Assembly: GCA_035764005.1 (NCBI GenBank)
Contig: DASTZZ010000098.1
Location: 1-60,529 of the forward strand
Reading direction: 5' to 3'
DNA length: 60,529 bases
Origin: Terriglobales bacterium
GTDB lineage: Bacteria > Acidobacteriota > Terriglobia > Terriglobales > Acidobacteriaceae
Each line of letters starts with the position of its first letter. The stretch's first letter is position 1. Shown here piece after piece: positions 53,830 through 60,529 of the stretch. The notes under the pieces are model-generated. The model did no database searches. It had not been told where the DNA came from and saw only the letters and a list, made by a program, of their open reading frames with translations. Position numbers and translations under genes: made by a program.

Positions 53830-55430
53830 AGACCATATCGGTCCCGCAAGCGATCGTCATTTCCCTGCTTGTGACGCTCAGCGCGGCACAGGCTCAAACG
53901 TCCTCGTGCGAAAAGCTCAAACAACTGGCTTTGAAGGACGCGCAAATTACTGCAGCAGAGGCAGTCGACGCAGGCTCAGCTTCCTCTCCGGAAAATGTTC
54001 CTCCTGCCATGGCTGCGCAGTTCAAATCGCTTCCGGCGTTCTGCCGCGTTCGCGTAGAAGCTCATCCCAGCTCTGATTCCGATATCAAGATCGAAGTCTG
54101 GATGCCGGCTACTGGCTGGAATGGGAAATTCCAGGCGCAGGGAAACGGCGGCTTCGCCGGACAGATCGATTATCGCGGCATGGCTACAGCTCTTAGGCAG
54201 GGGTATGCGACCGCCGGAACCGATACTGGCCATTCAGGATCGGCAGTCGATGCAAGTTGGGCGCTCGGACATCCGGAAAAGATCGTCGATTTCGGCTATC
54301 GCGGGATTCACGTAATGACGGAGATCGCCAAGCAGACGATCACAGCGTTTTACCAGAGCAAGCCGAAGCATTCCTATTTTGGGAGCTGCTCGAACGGCGG
54401 ACGCGAGGCTCTGATGGAAGCGCAGCGGTATCCGGAGGACTACGACGGCATTCTCGCCGGCGCTCCCGCAAATTATTGGAGTCATCTGCTGGTCGGCGCG
54501 TTATGGGACGCGCAGGCGACCACGCTCGATCCTGCCAGCTACATTCCATCGTCGAAGCTCCCGGCGATCGCAGCAGCGGTAAACTCTGCCTGCGATGCCC
54601 AGGATGGAGTAAAAGACGGAATCCTCAACGACCCACGCCAGTGCCATTTTGATCCTGAGGTGCTGACCTGCAAGTCGACCGACAACGACCAATGCCTGAC
54701 CCCGCCGCAGGTCACAGCCTTGAAGAAGCTTTATCAAGGCGCGCACGACAGCCATGGTCAAATATTCCCCGGCTTCCTTCCGGGCGCAGAAACCGGCGAA
54801 ATCGGTTGGTCCGTATGGATCACCGGCGCGGCTCCCGGCCGTGCTTTGCTTTTCGCTTTCGGGAACGGCTACTTTGCAAACATGATTTACGACAAAGCCG
54901 ACTGGGATTACAAAACCGCCGATCTGTCGCAGGCGACAAAGGCCTCCGATAAAAAAGGCGCGAAAATTCTAAACGCCACCAATCCCGATCTATCGCGGTT
55001 TAAGAACAGAGGCGGCAAGCTCATCATCTACCACGGGTGGAACGATCCCGCGATCTCCGCGCTGAACACCATCAACTACTTCCACCAGGTGCAGACCAAA
55101 ATGGGAGCGCAGAGCGTCGAGTCGTTTCTGCGCGTGTACATGGTGCCAGGGATGCAGCACTGCGGCGGCGGCCCGGGAGCAACATCGTTCGAGGAGGGTG
55201 TACACGCTCGTCAGGATGCTGAGCACAACATGCGGTTAGCGCTCGAAGACTGGGTGGAAAGAGGCACAGCTCCGTCAAAGATCATCGCGAGTAAATACGT
55301 CGACTCCAATGCTGCGAGTCAGCCGAGCATGACTCGGCCCTTGTGCGCATATCCGCAGATCGCGAAGTATAAAGGCTCAGGAGATGTTAACAGTGCGGAG
55401 AGCTTCGCGTGTGTCGCGGGCGAGAAGTGA
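53826..55430 (+). CDS. Tannase/feruloyl esterase family alpha/beta hydrolase
   Basis: Secreted esterase releasing hydroxycinnamic or gallic acid groups from plant material (family role). The 534-residue product has a signal peptide (VPQAIVISLLVTLSAAQAQ), the serine motif YFGSCSNGGREAL (Cys188-Ser189), an aspartate in IIYHGWNDP (Asp407) and PGMQHCGGGPG (His445-Cys446), the Cys-Ser...His-Cys disulfide arrangement of tannases. A lid insert lies between about residues 220 and 330, with CDAQDGVKDGILNDPRQCHFDP matching a calcium loop. Coupled to GH31 by a 4-bp overlap, so both are probably for plant polysaccharide breakdown. Confidence 0.92.
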   Translation: MKTISVPQAIVISLLVTLSAAQAQTSSCEKLKQLALKDAQITAAEAVDAGSASSPENVPPAMAAQFKSLPAFCRVRVEAHPSSDSDIKIEVWMPATGWNGKFQAQGNGGFAGQIDYRGMATALRQGYATAGTDTGHSGSAVDASWALGHPEKIVDFGYRGIHVMTEIAKQTITAFYQSKPKHSYFGSCSNGGREALMEAQRYPEDYDGILAGAPANYWSHLLVGALWDAQATTLDPASYIPSSKLPAIAAAVNSACDAQDGVKDGILNDPRQCHFDPEVLTCKSTDNDQCLTPPQVTALKKLYQGAHDSHGQIFPGFLPGAETGEIGWSVWITGAAPGRALLFAFGNGYFANMIYDKADWDYKTADLSQATKASDKKGAKILNATNPDLSRFKNRGGKLIIYHGWNDPAISALNTINYFHQVQTKMGAQSVESFLRVYMVPGMQHCGGGPGATSFEEGVHARQDAEHNMRLALEDWVERGTAPSKIIASKYVDSNAASQPSMTRPLCAYPQIAKYKGSGDVNSAESFACVAGEK

Positions 55431-55457
55431 TCACGCCATACAATAAAATTGACCGAT

Positions 55458-55534
55458 GGCCCTGTAGCTCAGATGGATAGAGCAGCGGTTTCCTAAACCG
55501 TTGGTCGGCAGTTCGACTCTGCCCAGGGCCTCCA
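55458..55534 (+). tRNA. tRNA-Arg (anticodon CCU)
   Basis: GGCCCTG and CAGGGCC form the acceptor stem, followed by T and encoded CCA. The anticodon arm CGGTT/AACCG encloses TTCCTAA, giving anticodon CCU (reads AGG). GTAGCTCAGATGGATAGAGC is a normal D arm and GGCAGTTCGACTCTGCC the T arm. Confidence 0.97.
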
Positions 55535-55557
55535 TCGTACCCAAGATTCACCAGATT

Positions 55558-55765
55558 AGGCCCGAAGGGCTGACAGAAGCGGAGCCCAGCGGCGTGAGCC
55601 CTGGGTAAGTCCGGTTGCAGTCCAGAGCCCTGAAAGGGCGGCATCCCGCCTTGGAAAACGTCCAATTTTTCGTACCGATGTCGCCCTTTCAGGGCTCGGT
55701 CTCGTTGGTCGCACCAACCCAGGGCTCACGCCGCTGGGCTCCGCTTCTGCCAGCCCTTCGGGCTT
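55558..55765. repeat. Long palindromic element, AGCCCAGCGGCGTGAGCCCTGGG family, copy B
   Basis: Arms of about 85 bp: left AAGCGGAGCCCAGCGGCGTG...AGCCCTGAAAGGGCGGC, right GTCGCCCTTTCAGGGCT...GAGCCCAGC read from the other strand. It shares the central words with 30371-30625. It lies between tRNA-Arg and the heparinase-like gene. Confidence 0.9.
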
Positions 55766-55853
55766 GTGGTCTGGCGACGGAGGAGACTGAATAGGGCCCA
55801 CCCGGAAGGGGCAAACGGTACAATCCCGACCATTCGAAAATTCATCGGTCAGG

Positions 55854-58055
55854 ATGATCCCTCCTTCCACTGCCTGGAAACTCGTGCGCGACCTCGGTCC
55901 GGGTTGGGCGCTCCGCCGGTTGCGAATTGAAGCTGAGTTGAGGCTGGGAATTGTCGAGCGGCGTTTGCCGGTTTCAGATTGGAACTTCACAGTCGGCAAT
56001 GCGTCTGACAATGAGACCAGAGTTGGCGATCCACTTAGATCTGAACTCCTCAGATCGAAATTTTTCTTCTCCCCGCAACAACTCCCGAAACCTGTTTGCT
56101 CGGCTCAAGTCTGCCGCGATGCAGATCGGGTCTTGGCCGGTGAGTGGCCGTACTTCTCACATTCATGGTTCCAGATCGGCTTTCCTCCCGACTGGCATCT
56201 CAATGTGCTCGATGGAAGTCGTGCTGATGATGCGAGACACTGGAGCCGCACGGCAGGTTACAGGGGACAGGTTACAGGGGACAGGGACGGCAGCGATATC
56301 AAGTTTGTCTGGGAACCTAGCCGATTCTCGGTGGTGTACTTGCTGGTTCGCGCTTATGCGGCGAGCGCAGATGAAAGATATGCAGAGGCTTTCTGGACTC
56401 TGGTGGAGGATTGGGCGGAGGTGAATCGGCCGAATTGTGGCGTGAACTGGGCCAGCGGGCAGGAAGCTGCCTTTCGCGTGATGGCGTGGTGCTTCGGTCT
56501 GTTCGGGTTCCTGAATGCCTCGTGTTCCACTTCGGAACGAGTCTTCCGCCTTGCGCGAATGATTGATGTTCACGGTGACAGGATCGCGGGATTCATCGAA
56601 TACGCGCTTTCACAGCGGAACAATCACGGCATCAGCGAAGCAGTGGGGCTGTTCACGATTGGCGTTCTGTTTCCTCATCTAGCGCGCGCGGCCGAGTGGA
56701 CCAGAATGGGACAGCTGCTGATCGTCTCGCAACTGCGCGAGCAGGTTTATGAAGACGGTAGCTACATTCAGCATTCGTTCAACTACGAACGCGTGCTCAT
56801 CGATCTGCTGATCTGGGCGCTCCGGCTCGGCGAGATCCACGAAGTGCGCTTCGCCGCCGAATGTTATGAAGCGCTCGACCGCTGCCTGGCATTTATGGTT
56901 CGCTTCTGCCATTTGCGCAGCGGGCGCATACCCAACTACGGAGCGAATGACGGCACTCTTTTGTTGCCATTAACGAACTGCGATTACACAGATTTTCGGC
57001 CTTCCATCGATGCCGCACATCAGTTGCTTCACGGCAAGCCACTCTTGCGCGAAGGTCCGTGGAGTGAGTTATCGGCTTGGCTCCTCGGACGTCCTCTGTC
57101 GGACCGAGCCGCCGCGGATTCTTCCATTCCGGCATTGCGTTACATCCGAGCAAGTCAGCCTACGGCTTCCTCTGGTCCTCCGAAGAGACTTCCTCCTTCT
57201 GGATACCTGAACCTGATTGCCAACGAAAGTAACGGGATGCTGCGAGCAGGGCGATACGAAGATCGTCCGTCACAGGCTGATCAGTTGCATTTTGATCTGT
57301 GGTGGCGAGGGCAAAACGTAGCCTGCGACGCCGGATCGTATCTGTACAACGCTGGTCCATTATGGGCAAACGCGCTCGCCGGTACGGCGGTGCACAACAC
57401 CGTCACGATCGCCGGACGCGATCAGATGACGCCTGCCGGACGGTTCCTCTGGCTCGATTCGGCCCAGGCTTCCTCTGAAAACTATTCCATTGGAACTCAA
57501 GCACAAGCGGTCACGGCGTATCACAACGGCTACCGTCGTCTTGGCGCAACGCACCGAAGGTCAATACTGTGCTTCCAGGAGGCGGATCTGTGGATCGTTG
57601 TCGATGATGTGACGGGAAGCTACTCAGGCGAAGTCCAGTTGCATTGGCTCTTTCCAGACGTTCCGTTCCGGTTCGATCTCGATCCAATCAGGCTGTTGCT
57701 GCAGTTTCCTGAAGGTGATTTCAACTGCGCGATCATCGCTGACCACCCATTCTCGACAAGTCTGGCCAGGGCAGGTCAACTAATTAGCGGAGCAGACGAC
57801 TTATCGGTATGTGACAAAGAAATTCGCGGCTGGCGCTCGCTGTACTACGGGAGCAAGGATCCGGCTCTATCGTTAGGCGCACGCGCGGCGGCTGCCCTGC
57901 CGATGAGGTTCGTGACATTGTTTCATCCCGCTGAAGTGTCGGTGGAACAATTCAGTCCGACGTGCGTGGCTTTTCAAGCCGCAGGCACAACCTACGCAGT
58001 TGGATTGCAGGCCATCGGAACTCCGAAGATTTTCACGACGGTCCATCAAGCGTGA
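55854..58055 (+). CDS. Heparinase II/III family protein with in-frame repeat insert
   Basis: Polysaccharide lyase-like protein of 733 residues. An alpha-helical toroid comes first (RFSVVYLLVRAYAASADERYAEAFW, NRPNCGVNWASGQEAAFRVMAWCFGLFGF, HGISEAVGLFTIGVLFPHL, SYIQHSFNYERVLIDLLIWALRLGE), then a heparinase II/III beta domain (LHFDLWWRGQNVACDAGSYLYN, GTAVHNTVTIAGRDQM, DLWIVVDDVTGSYSG). Such genes often sit in glycan biosynthesis or breakdown loci. Residues around 132-145 (TAGYRGQVTGDRDG) are encoded by the repeat at 56254-56287 and look like an insert between HWSR and DIKFVWEPSRF. No signal peptide is evident. Confidence 0.88.
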   Translation: MIPPSTAWKLVRDLGPGWALRRLRIEAELRLGIVERRLPVSDWNFTVGNASDNETRVGDPLRSELLRSKFFFSPQQLPKPVCSAQVCRDADRVLAGEWPYFSHSWFQIGFPPDWHLNVLDGSRADDARHWSRTAGYRGQVTGDRDGSDIKFVWEPSRFSVVYLLVRAYAASADERYAEAFWTLVEDWAEVNRPNCGVNWASGQEAAFRVMAWCFGLFGFLNASCSTSERVFRLARMIDVHGDRIAGFIEYALSQRNNHGISEAVGLFTIGVLFPHLARAAEWTRMGQLLIVSQLREQVYEDGSYIQHSFNYERVLIDLLIWALRLGEIHEVRFAAECYEALDRCLAFMVRFCHLRSGRIPNYGANDGTLLLPLTNCDYTDFRPSIDAAHQLLHGKPLLREGPWSELSAWLLGRPLSDRAAADSSIPALRYIRASQPTASSGPPKRLPPSGYLNLIANESNGMLRAGRYEDRPSQADQLHFDLWWRGQNVACDAGSYLYNAGPLWANALAGTAVHNTVTIAGRDQMTPAGRFLWLDSAQASSENYSIGTQAQAVTAYHNGYRRLGATHRRSILCFQEADLWIVVDDVTGSYSGEVQLHWLFPDVPFRFDLDPIRLLLQFPEGDFNCAIIADHPFSTSLARAGQLISGADDLSVCDKEIRGWRSLYYGSKDPALSLGARAAAALPMRFVTLFHPAEVSVEQFSPTCVAFQAAGTTYAVGLQAIGTPKIFTTVHQA
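56254..56287. repeat. Tandem GGTTACAGGGGACA repeat inside the heparinase-like gene
   Basis: Two perfect 14-bp units (56256-56269 and 56270-56283) with partial flanking copies. Same word as 5245-5396. The frame stays open across it. Confidence 0.9.
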
Positions 58056-58196
58056 GCGAACTTCGAGGCAAACAAGCATAGTGAAGCGGCGACTCGCAGA
58101 ATCATTCACGACGGAAAAGGCAACATGCCGCCTTTCTGACGAATGCTCAGCCGGCGTGAACTCGACGATCTGATCGCGTATATTAAGACCCTGTGA
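58056..58196 (+). pseudogene. Remnant of a cytochrome c C-terminus
   Basis: Reading in the frame of the heparinase gene past its stop gives EAATRRIIHDGKGNMPPF, a TGA at about 58137, then RMLSRRELDDLIAYIKTL and a stop at 58194. The GKGNMPPF...LSxxELDDLIAYIKTL pattern is the methionine-ligand loop and last helix of class I c-type cytochromes. No CXXCH haem motif or upstream part is present. It is a decayed fragment. Confidence 0.65.
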
Positions 58197-58225
58197 TCGT
58201 GAGTTCCCTCTATTAGTTGCTAAAG

Positions 58226-58444
58226 CTAGTCCCGAAAAATCCGTGACTCGTCTCCCAACTCTGGATCCCCTGATTCGAACAAGCGAGTTGAGGGCGGGCG
58301 GCGATCGGAATAGAAGGCAGATGCGATAATTCGTGGGTCTTGTCGTAATAGCTCAGACGGGCAATATCCGGCATCACGAGCACGCTTCAAAGCGCGCACG
58401 TCATTTCGCGTAAGGCGGACGGTCACAGAAATAAAAAGCGACAT
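58226..58444 (-). CDS. Small protein, possible ribbon-helix-helix type
   Basis: 72 residues from ATG 58444: MSLFISVTVRLTRNDVRALKRARDAGYCPSELLRQDP. The pattern of a short strand (SVTVRLT) followed by two helices (NDVRALKRARDAG, SELLRQD) resembles a ribbon-helix-helix DNA-binding protein. GGTGA lies 5 nt upstream of the ATG. No toxin gene is adjacent. It could also be a chance frame. Confidence 0.4.
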   Translation of the reverse strand: MSLFISVTVRLTRNDVRALKRARDAGYCPSELLRQDPRIIASAFYSDRRPPSTRLFESGDPELGDESRIFRD

Positions 58445-58580
58445 ACATTCACCAGACAATCAGCAAGTCGCTAAGCAATTCTCGCATCACGTTTGCAAGT
58501 TTGCTAGTAACGCAAACATCATGTAAGAATTTTGCTGGTTTCGCCAAATCCAAACTCGAGCCTAAATTCAAAGCTGCTAA

Positions 58581-58964
58581 ATGATTTCGAAATCCTGCAT
58601 TCTTTTACTCCTGTGTGGATCGATGCTGGCCGCTGATCAATCCTGCCCCGTAACCGTTACGAAAACAGAGATCCTTCCAGGCATGAGAGGGGACGCTATT
58701 AGCGTTGAATTTAGGAATCTTGGTGATAAGCCCGTAGCCGCGGAAAAGTTCTTCTACAACTGGGTCGACGGAGTAGGAGATGAACGTCCGGGTGGTGCTT
58801 TGGTCTCTCAAAAGAAGCTCAAACCGGGTGACAAGAAAGCGATCGGCTCCGGACCTGTGCCTCACCCAGATGGCACCTACCCACACGCTTGGGTTGCAGT
58901 TACAAAATTTGCAGACGGCAGCACATGGCGTGACGACGGATCGCATTCGTGTGGTGCGAAGTAG
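58581..58964 (+). CDS. Small secreted protein of unknown function
   Basis: 127 residues with a signal peptide (MISKSCILLLLCGSMLAADQSC; the cysteine after LAADQS could be lipidated or disulfide-bonded). The mature part looks like one immunoglobulin-type beta-sandwich: CPVTVTKTEIL, AISVEFRNLGDKPVAAEKFFYNW, KKLKPGDKKAIGSG, HAWVAVTKFADGSTW and a terminal cysteine (HSCGAK) that may pair with the first. Partners unknown. Confidence 0.7.
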   Translation: MISKSCILLLLCGSMLAADQSCPVTVTKTEILPGMRGDAISVEFRNLGDKPVAAEKFFYNWVDGVGDERPGGALVSQKKLKPGDKKAIGSGPVPHPDGTYPHAWVAVTKFADGSTWRDDGSHSCGAK

Positions 58965-58979
58965 TTCGTTCTGCGGGCA

Positions 58980-59009
58980 TTGACACCCTCTCCGGGACTC
59001 CGCTATCCT
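58980..59009 (+). promoter_or_regulatory. Promoter of rplM-rpsI
   Basis: TTGACA (58980-58985) and TATCCT (59004-59009) are separated by 18 bp, a near-consensus sigma-70-type promoter. It lies about 140 nt before rplM, leaving a leader with a GGGCG-TAGT-CGCCC hairpin near 59108-59121. Confidence 0.7.
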
Positions 59010-59151
59010 CAATTTGTAGTAGTATTCCTACGCGTTGTGTAGGCTGCAAGCGCCCTTCTAACTGATCAGTTTAAGTGGTTGGCTTCTTGCCTTGCTTTTT
59101 CGTAGGACGGGCGTAGTCGCCCCTCCCTTTATCTCTTTTGGAGAATTTGGA

Positions 59152-59586
59152 ATGTCCACCAGTTTCCCCACTGCGGGGAAAATCGCGCGCAAGTGGTACG
59201 TGGTCGATGCCACGGACCAGACTTTGGGCCGCCTTGCGACCAAGGTAGCTCACGTTCTCGCGGGCAAGCATAACCCGCAGTACACGCCGTTTATCGACAC
59301 CGGCGACCACGTGATCGTGGTGAACGCGGCCAAGGTGAAATTGACCGGCATGAAGGCCGGACAGAAAGTTTATCGCCGCTACACCGGATTCCCGGGCGGT
59401 CTGCGTGAAGAGCAGTTCGAGAAGCGCATTGCACGGCGTCCGGAAGCGGTTGTGGAAGACGCGATCAAAGGCATGCTGCCCAAGACCAAGCTCGGCCGAG
59501 CGATGGGAAGCAAGCTGAAGGTTTATCGCGACGATAAGCACACGCATGCTGCACAGAAACCCGAGCCGCTGGCAGTCGGAAAATAA
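59152..59586 (+). CDS. rplM: 50S ribosomal protein L13
   Basis: Large-subunit protein. The 144-residue product has [59 protein letters not shown] and [25 protein letters not shown] 59152 is preceded by TTGGAG; the frame is open 20 codons further up but without family sequence. A normal rplM-rpsI pair. Confidence 0.97.
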   Translation: MSTSFPTAGKIARKWYVVDATDQTLGRLATKVAHVLAGKHNPQYTPFIDTGDHVIVVNAAKVKLTGMKAGQKVYRRYTGFPGGLREEQFEKRIARRPEAVVEDAIKGMLPKTKLGRAMGSKLKVYRDDKHTHAAQKPEPLAVGK

Positions 59587-59736
59587 GCTACGAAGCTTCG
59601 GAGCCGCGCAGCCTCGAAGCTTGCTTTTAGGTTTAGAGACACTGATGCTCTTAGCGACCGGGTTGCTGAGAGCGAAGCAGTTAACAATTTGAGGTTCAGG
59701 CTACGAGGCTTCGCAGCTGCGTAGCTTCGAAGCTTC
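59587..59736. repeat. Two copies of a CTACGAAGCTTCGnAGC word between rplM and rpsI
   Basis: 59588-59624 (CTACGAAGCTTCGGAGCCGC then GCAGCCTCGAAGC) and 59700-59736 (CTACGAGGCTTCGCAGCTGC then GTAGCTTCGAAGC) are direct copies, and each is itself nearly palindromic. They flank about 75 bp and lie inside a single ribosomal operon. Confidence 0.85.
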
Positions 59737-59759
59737 TGTACACAGGAAACGAAAACAGA

Positions 59760-60155
59760 ATGGCTGATCTGGTTCAGTATTACGGCACGGGACGTCGTAA
59801 ATCGAGCATCGCTCGCGTGTTTTTGCGTCCCGGCAGCGGAAAGTTCACCGTCAATGATCGCGAGTTTGACAAATACTTTGTCACCGACGCGCAGCGCGTA
59901 GCTGCCAAGTCTGCTCTGGTGAGCAGCGAGACTGGCACGACTTTTGACGTCATTGCCAACGTCCACGGCGGCGGAGTCAACGGACAGGCCGACGCGGTGA
60001 AGATGGGCATTGCCCGCGCACTGCTTGAGTTCAACGTCGAGCTTCGCAAGAAGCTGAAGGGTGAAGGTCTGCTCTCGCGTGATGCGCGCGGCAAAGAGCG
60101 CAAGAAGTACGGACAAAAGGGAGCAAGAAAGCGCTTCCAATTCTCGAAGCGCTAG
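59760..60155 (+). CDS. rpsI: 30S ribosomal protein S9
   Basis: Small-subunit protein of 131 residues: [49 protein letters not shown], and the basic tail [18 protein letters not shown] that reaches the P-site tRNA. Preceded by GGAAACG-type purines. Follows rplM. Confidence 0.97.
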   Translation: MADLVQYYGTGRRKSSIARVFLRPGSGKFTVNDREFDKYFVTDAQRVAAKSALVSSETGTTFDVIANVHGGGVNGQADAVKMGIARALLEFNVELRKKLKGEGLLSRDARGKERKKYGQKGARKRFQFSKR

Positions 60156-60163
60156 CGCGCTTC

Positions 60164-60363
60164 GAGGCTATCGGCTGTCGGCCATCGGCTTTCGGCTTTT
60201 TGAGGGAGTCCTCAAATTCAATGCCGGAAGTCGGGGCTTTCACCGTGCATCGAGTTTGAAGTCGTAATGTTGTTCAACTGAAGAAACGGTAATTAGCTGA
60301 AGATCGGTAGCGGAAACATGTTTTGGCCGATAGCCGATTGCCGACAGCCGAAAGCCGGTTTTT
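60164..60363. repeat. Inverted pair of CGGCTGTCGGCCATCGGC arrays
   Basis: 60164-60202 (GAGGCTATCGGCTGTCGGCC then ATCGGCTTTCGGCTTTT) and 60325-60363 (GGCCGATAGCCGATTGCCGA then CAGCCGAAAGCCGGTTTTT) are inverted copies with about 120 bp between them. Related to 36052-36147. It fills the rpsI-rpsB gap. Confidence 0.88.
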
Positions 60364-60468
60364 CAAATCTTCCCGAACCCGAAATCCAAATGCAACGGGT
60401 CCGGGCCGGGAATGTAATTCTTGGGACGTACTTTGATCCTGGGAATGCAATCCATAGAAGGAGGTCAA

Positions 60469-60529
60469 TTGGCGAATATCACAATGAAGGAACTGCTCGA
60501 AGCGGGCGTTCACTTCGGGCACCAGACCA
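60469..60529 (+). CDS. rpsB: 30S ribosomal protein S2 (5' end only)
   Basis: Starts TTG at 60469 with a strong AAGGAGGT just upstream (about 60458-60465). The readable product is [20 protein letters not shown], the standard S2 N-terminus. The window ends inside it. An rpsB-tsf operon probably continues. Confidence 0.92.
   Translation, partial: MANITMKELLEAGVHFGHQT

Noticed and set aside
58137-58139. TGA in the cytochrome fragment as a second recoded Sec
   Set aside because: The position is not an active-site cysteine in cytochromes, and the gene lacks its haem part; decay is simpler.

Overview
The window is bacterial chromosome (roughly 55-60% G+C by eye) that reads as an acidobacterium of the Koribacter/Acidobacteriales type. 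This is inferred from the mix of genes (heparinase II/III-like protein, GH31 glycosidase, tannase/feruloyl esterase-like hydrolase, DUF1385 beside prfA/prmC, 'four helix bundle suffix' protein, archaeal-type ATP-dependent DNA ligase) and from many palindromic intergenic elements. No phage, IS or CRISPR locus was found. Most genes are chromosomal and intact, and non-ATG starts are common.

Layout. 0-6 kb: glyA and pruA (coupled), a GNAT acetyltransferase, dusB, rpmE and a cold-shock gene with a clear terminator. 6.4-11.6 kb: a polyphosphate cluster (ppk, sixA-like, ppx/gppA, CHAD-domain protein). 11.6-14.1 kb: a kbl-like gene and selD. The selD frame continues upstream through an in-frame TGA exactly at the catalytic Cys position, so it encodes a selenocysteine SelD. 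14.2-18.5 kb: membrane protein plus winged-helix regulator, an FprA-like flavoprotein and an M28 peptidase. 18.8-22.9 kb: a four-gene, overlapping operon (UxaA-family dehydratase, SDR, amidohydrolase-type lactonase, SDR) that fits a non-phosphorylative L-fucose-type sugar pathway. 23-29.9 kb: MarR regulator, tRNA-Ser(UGA), a membrane protein with five regularly spaced ETV repeats, a small four-helix membrane protein, an ECF sigma/membrane partner/secreted protein run, gatB and an AI-2E family permease. 29.9-37.4 kb: ruvX, prfA-prmC with DUF1385, DNA ligase and rlmI. 37.8-41.4 kb: OFA-family transporter with an FdhF/YdeP-like molybdopterin oxidoreductase. 41.6-50.2 kb: a DUF4242 protein, a large winged-helix/NB-ARC/TPR regulator facing a secreted protein, a methyltransferase, an acyl-CoA dehydrogenase-like enzyme, then egtB-egtD (ergothioneine). 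50.2-58.2 kb: four-helix-bundle protein, GH31 enzyme coupled to a tannase-like esterase, tRNA-Arg(CCU), heparinase-like protein and a cytochrome c remnant. 58.2-60.5 kb: small genes, rplM-rpsI and the start of rpsB.

The most unusual layer is the intergenic DNA. At least five unrelated sets of degenerate 7-14 bp repeats occur, four of them as inverted pairs around a 30-130 bp spacer, plus two families of longer palindromes (two copies each). They sit mostly between genes, often between convergent ones, but one array lies inside a four-helix-bundle gene and another is read in frame inside the heparinase-like gene. These arrays and the recoded selD are the main points for follow-up.
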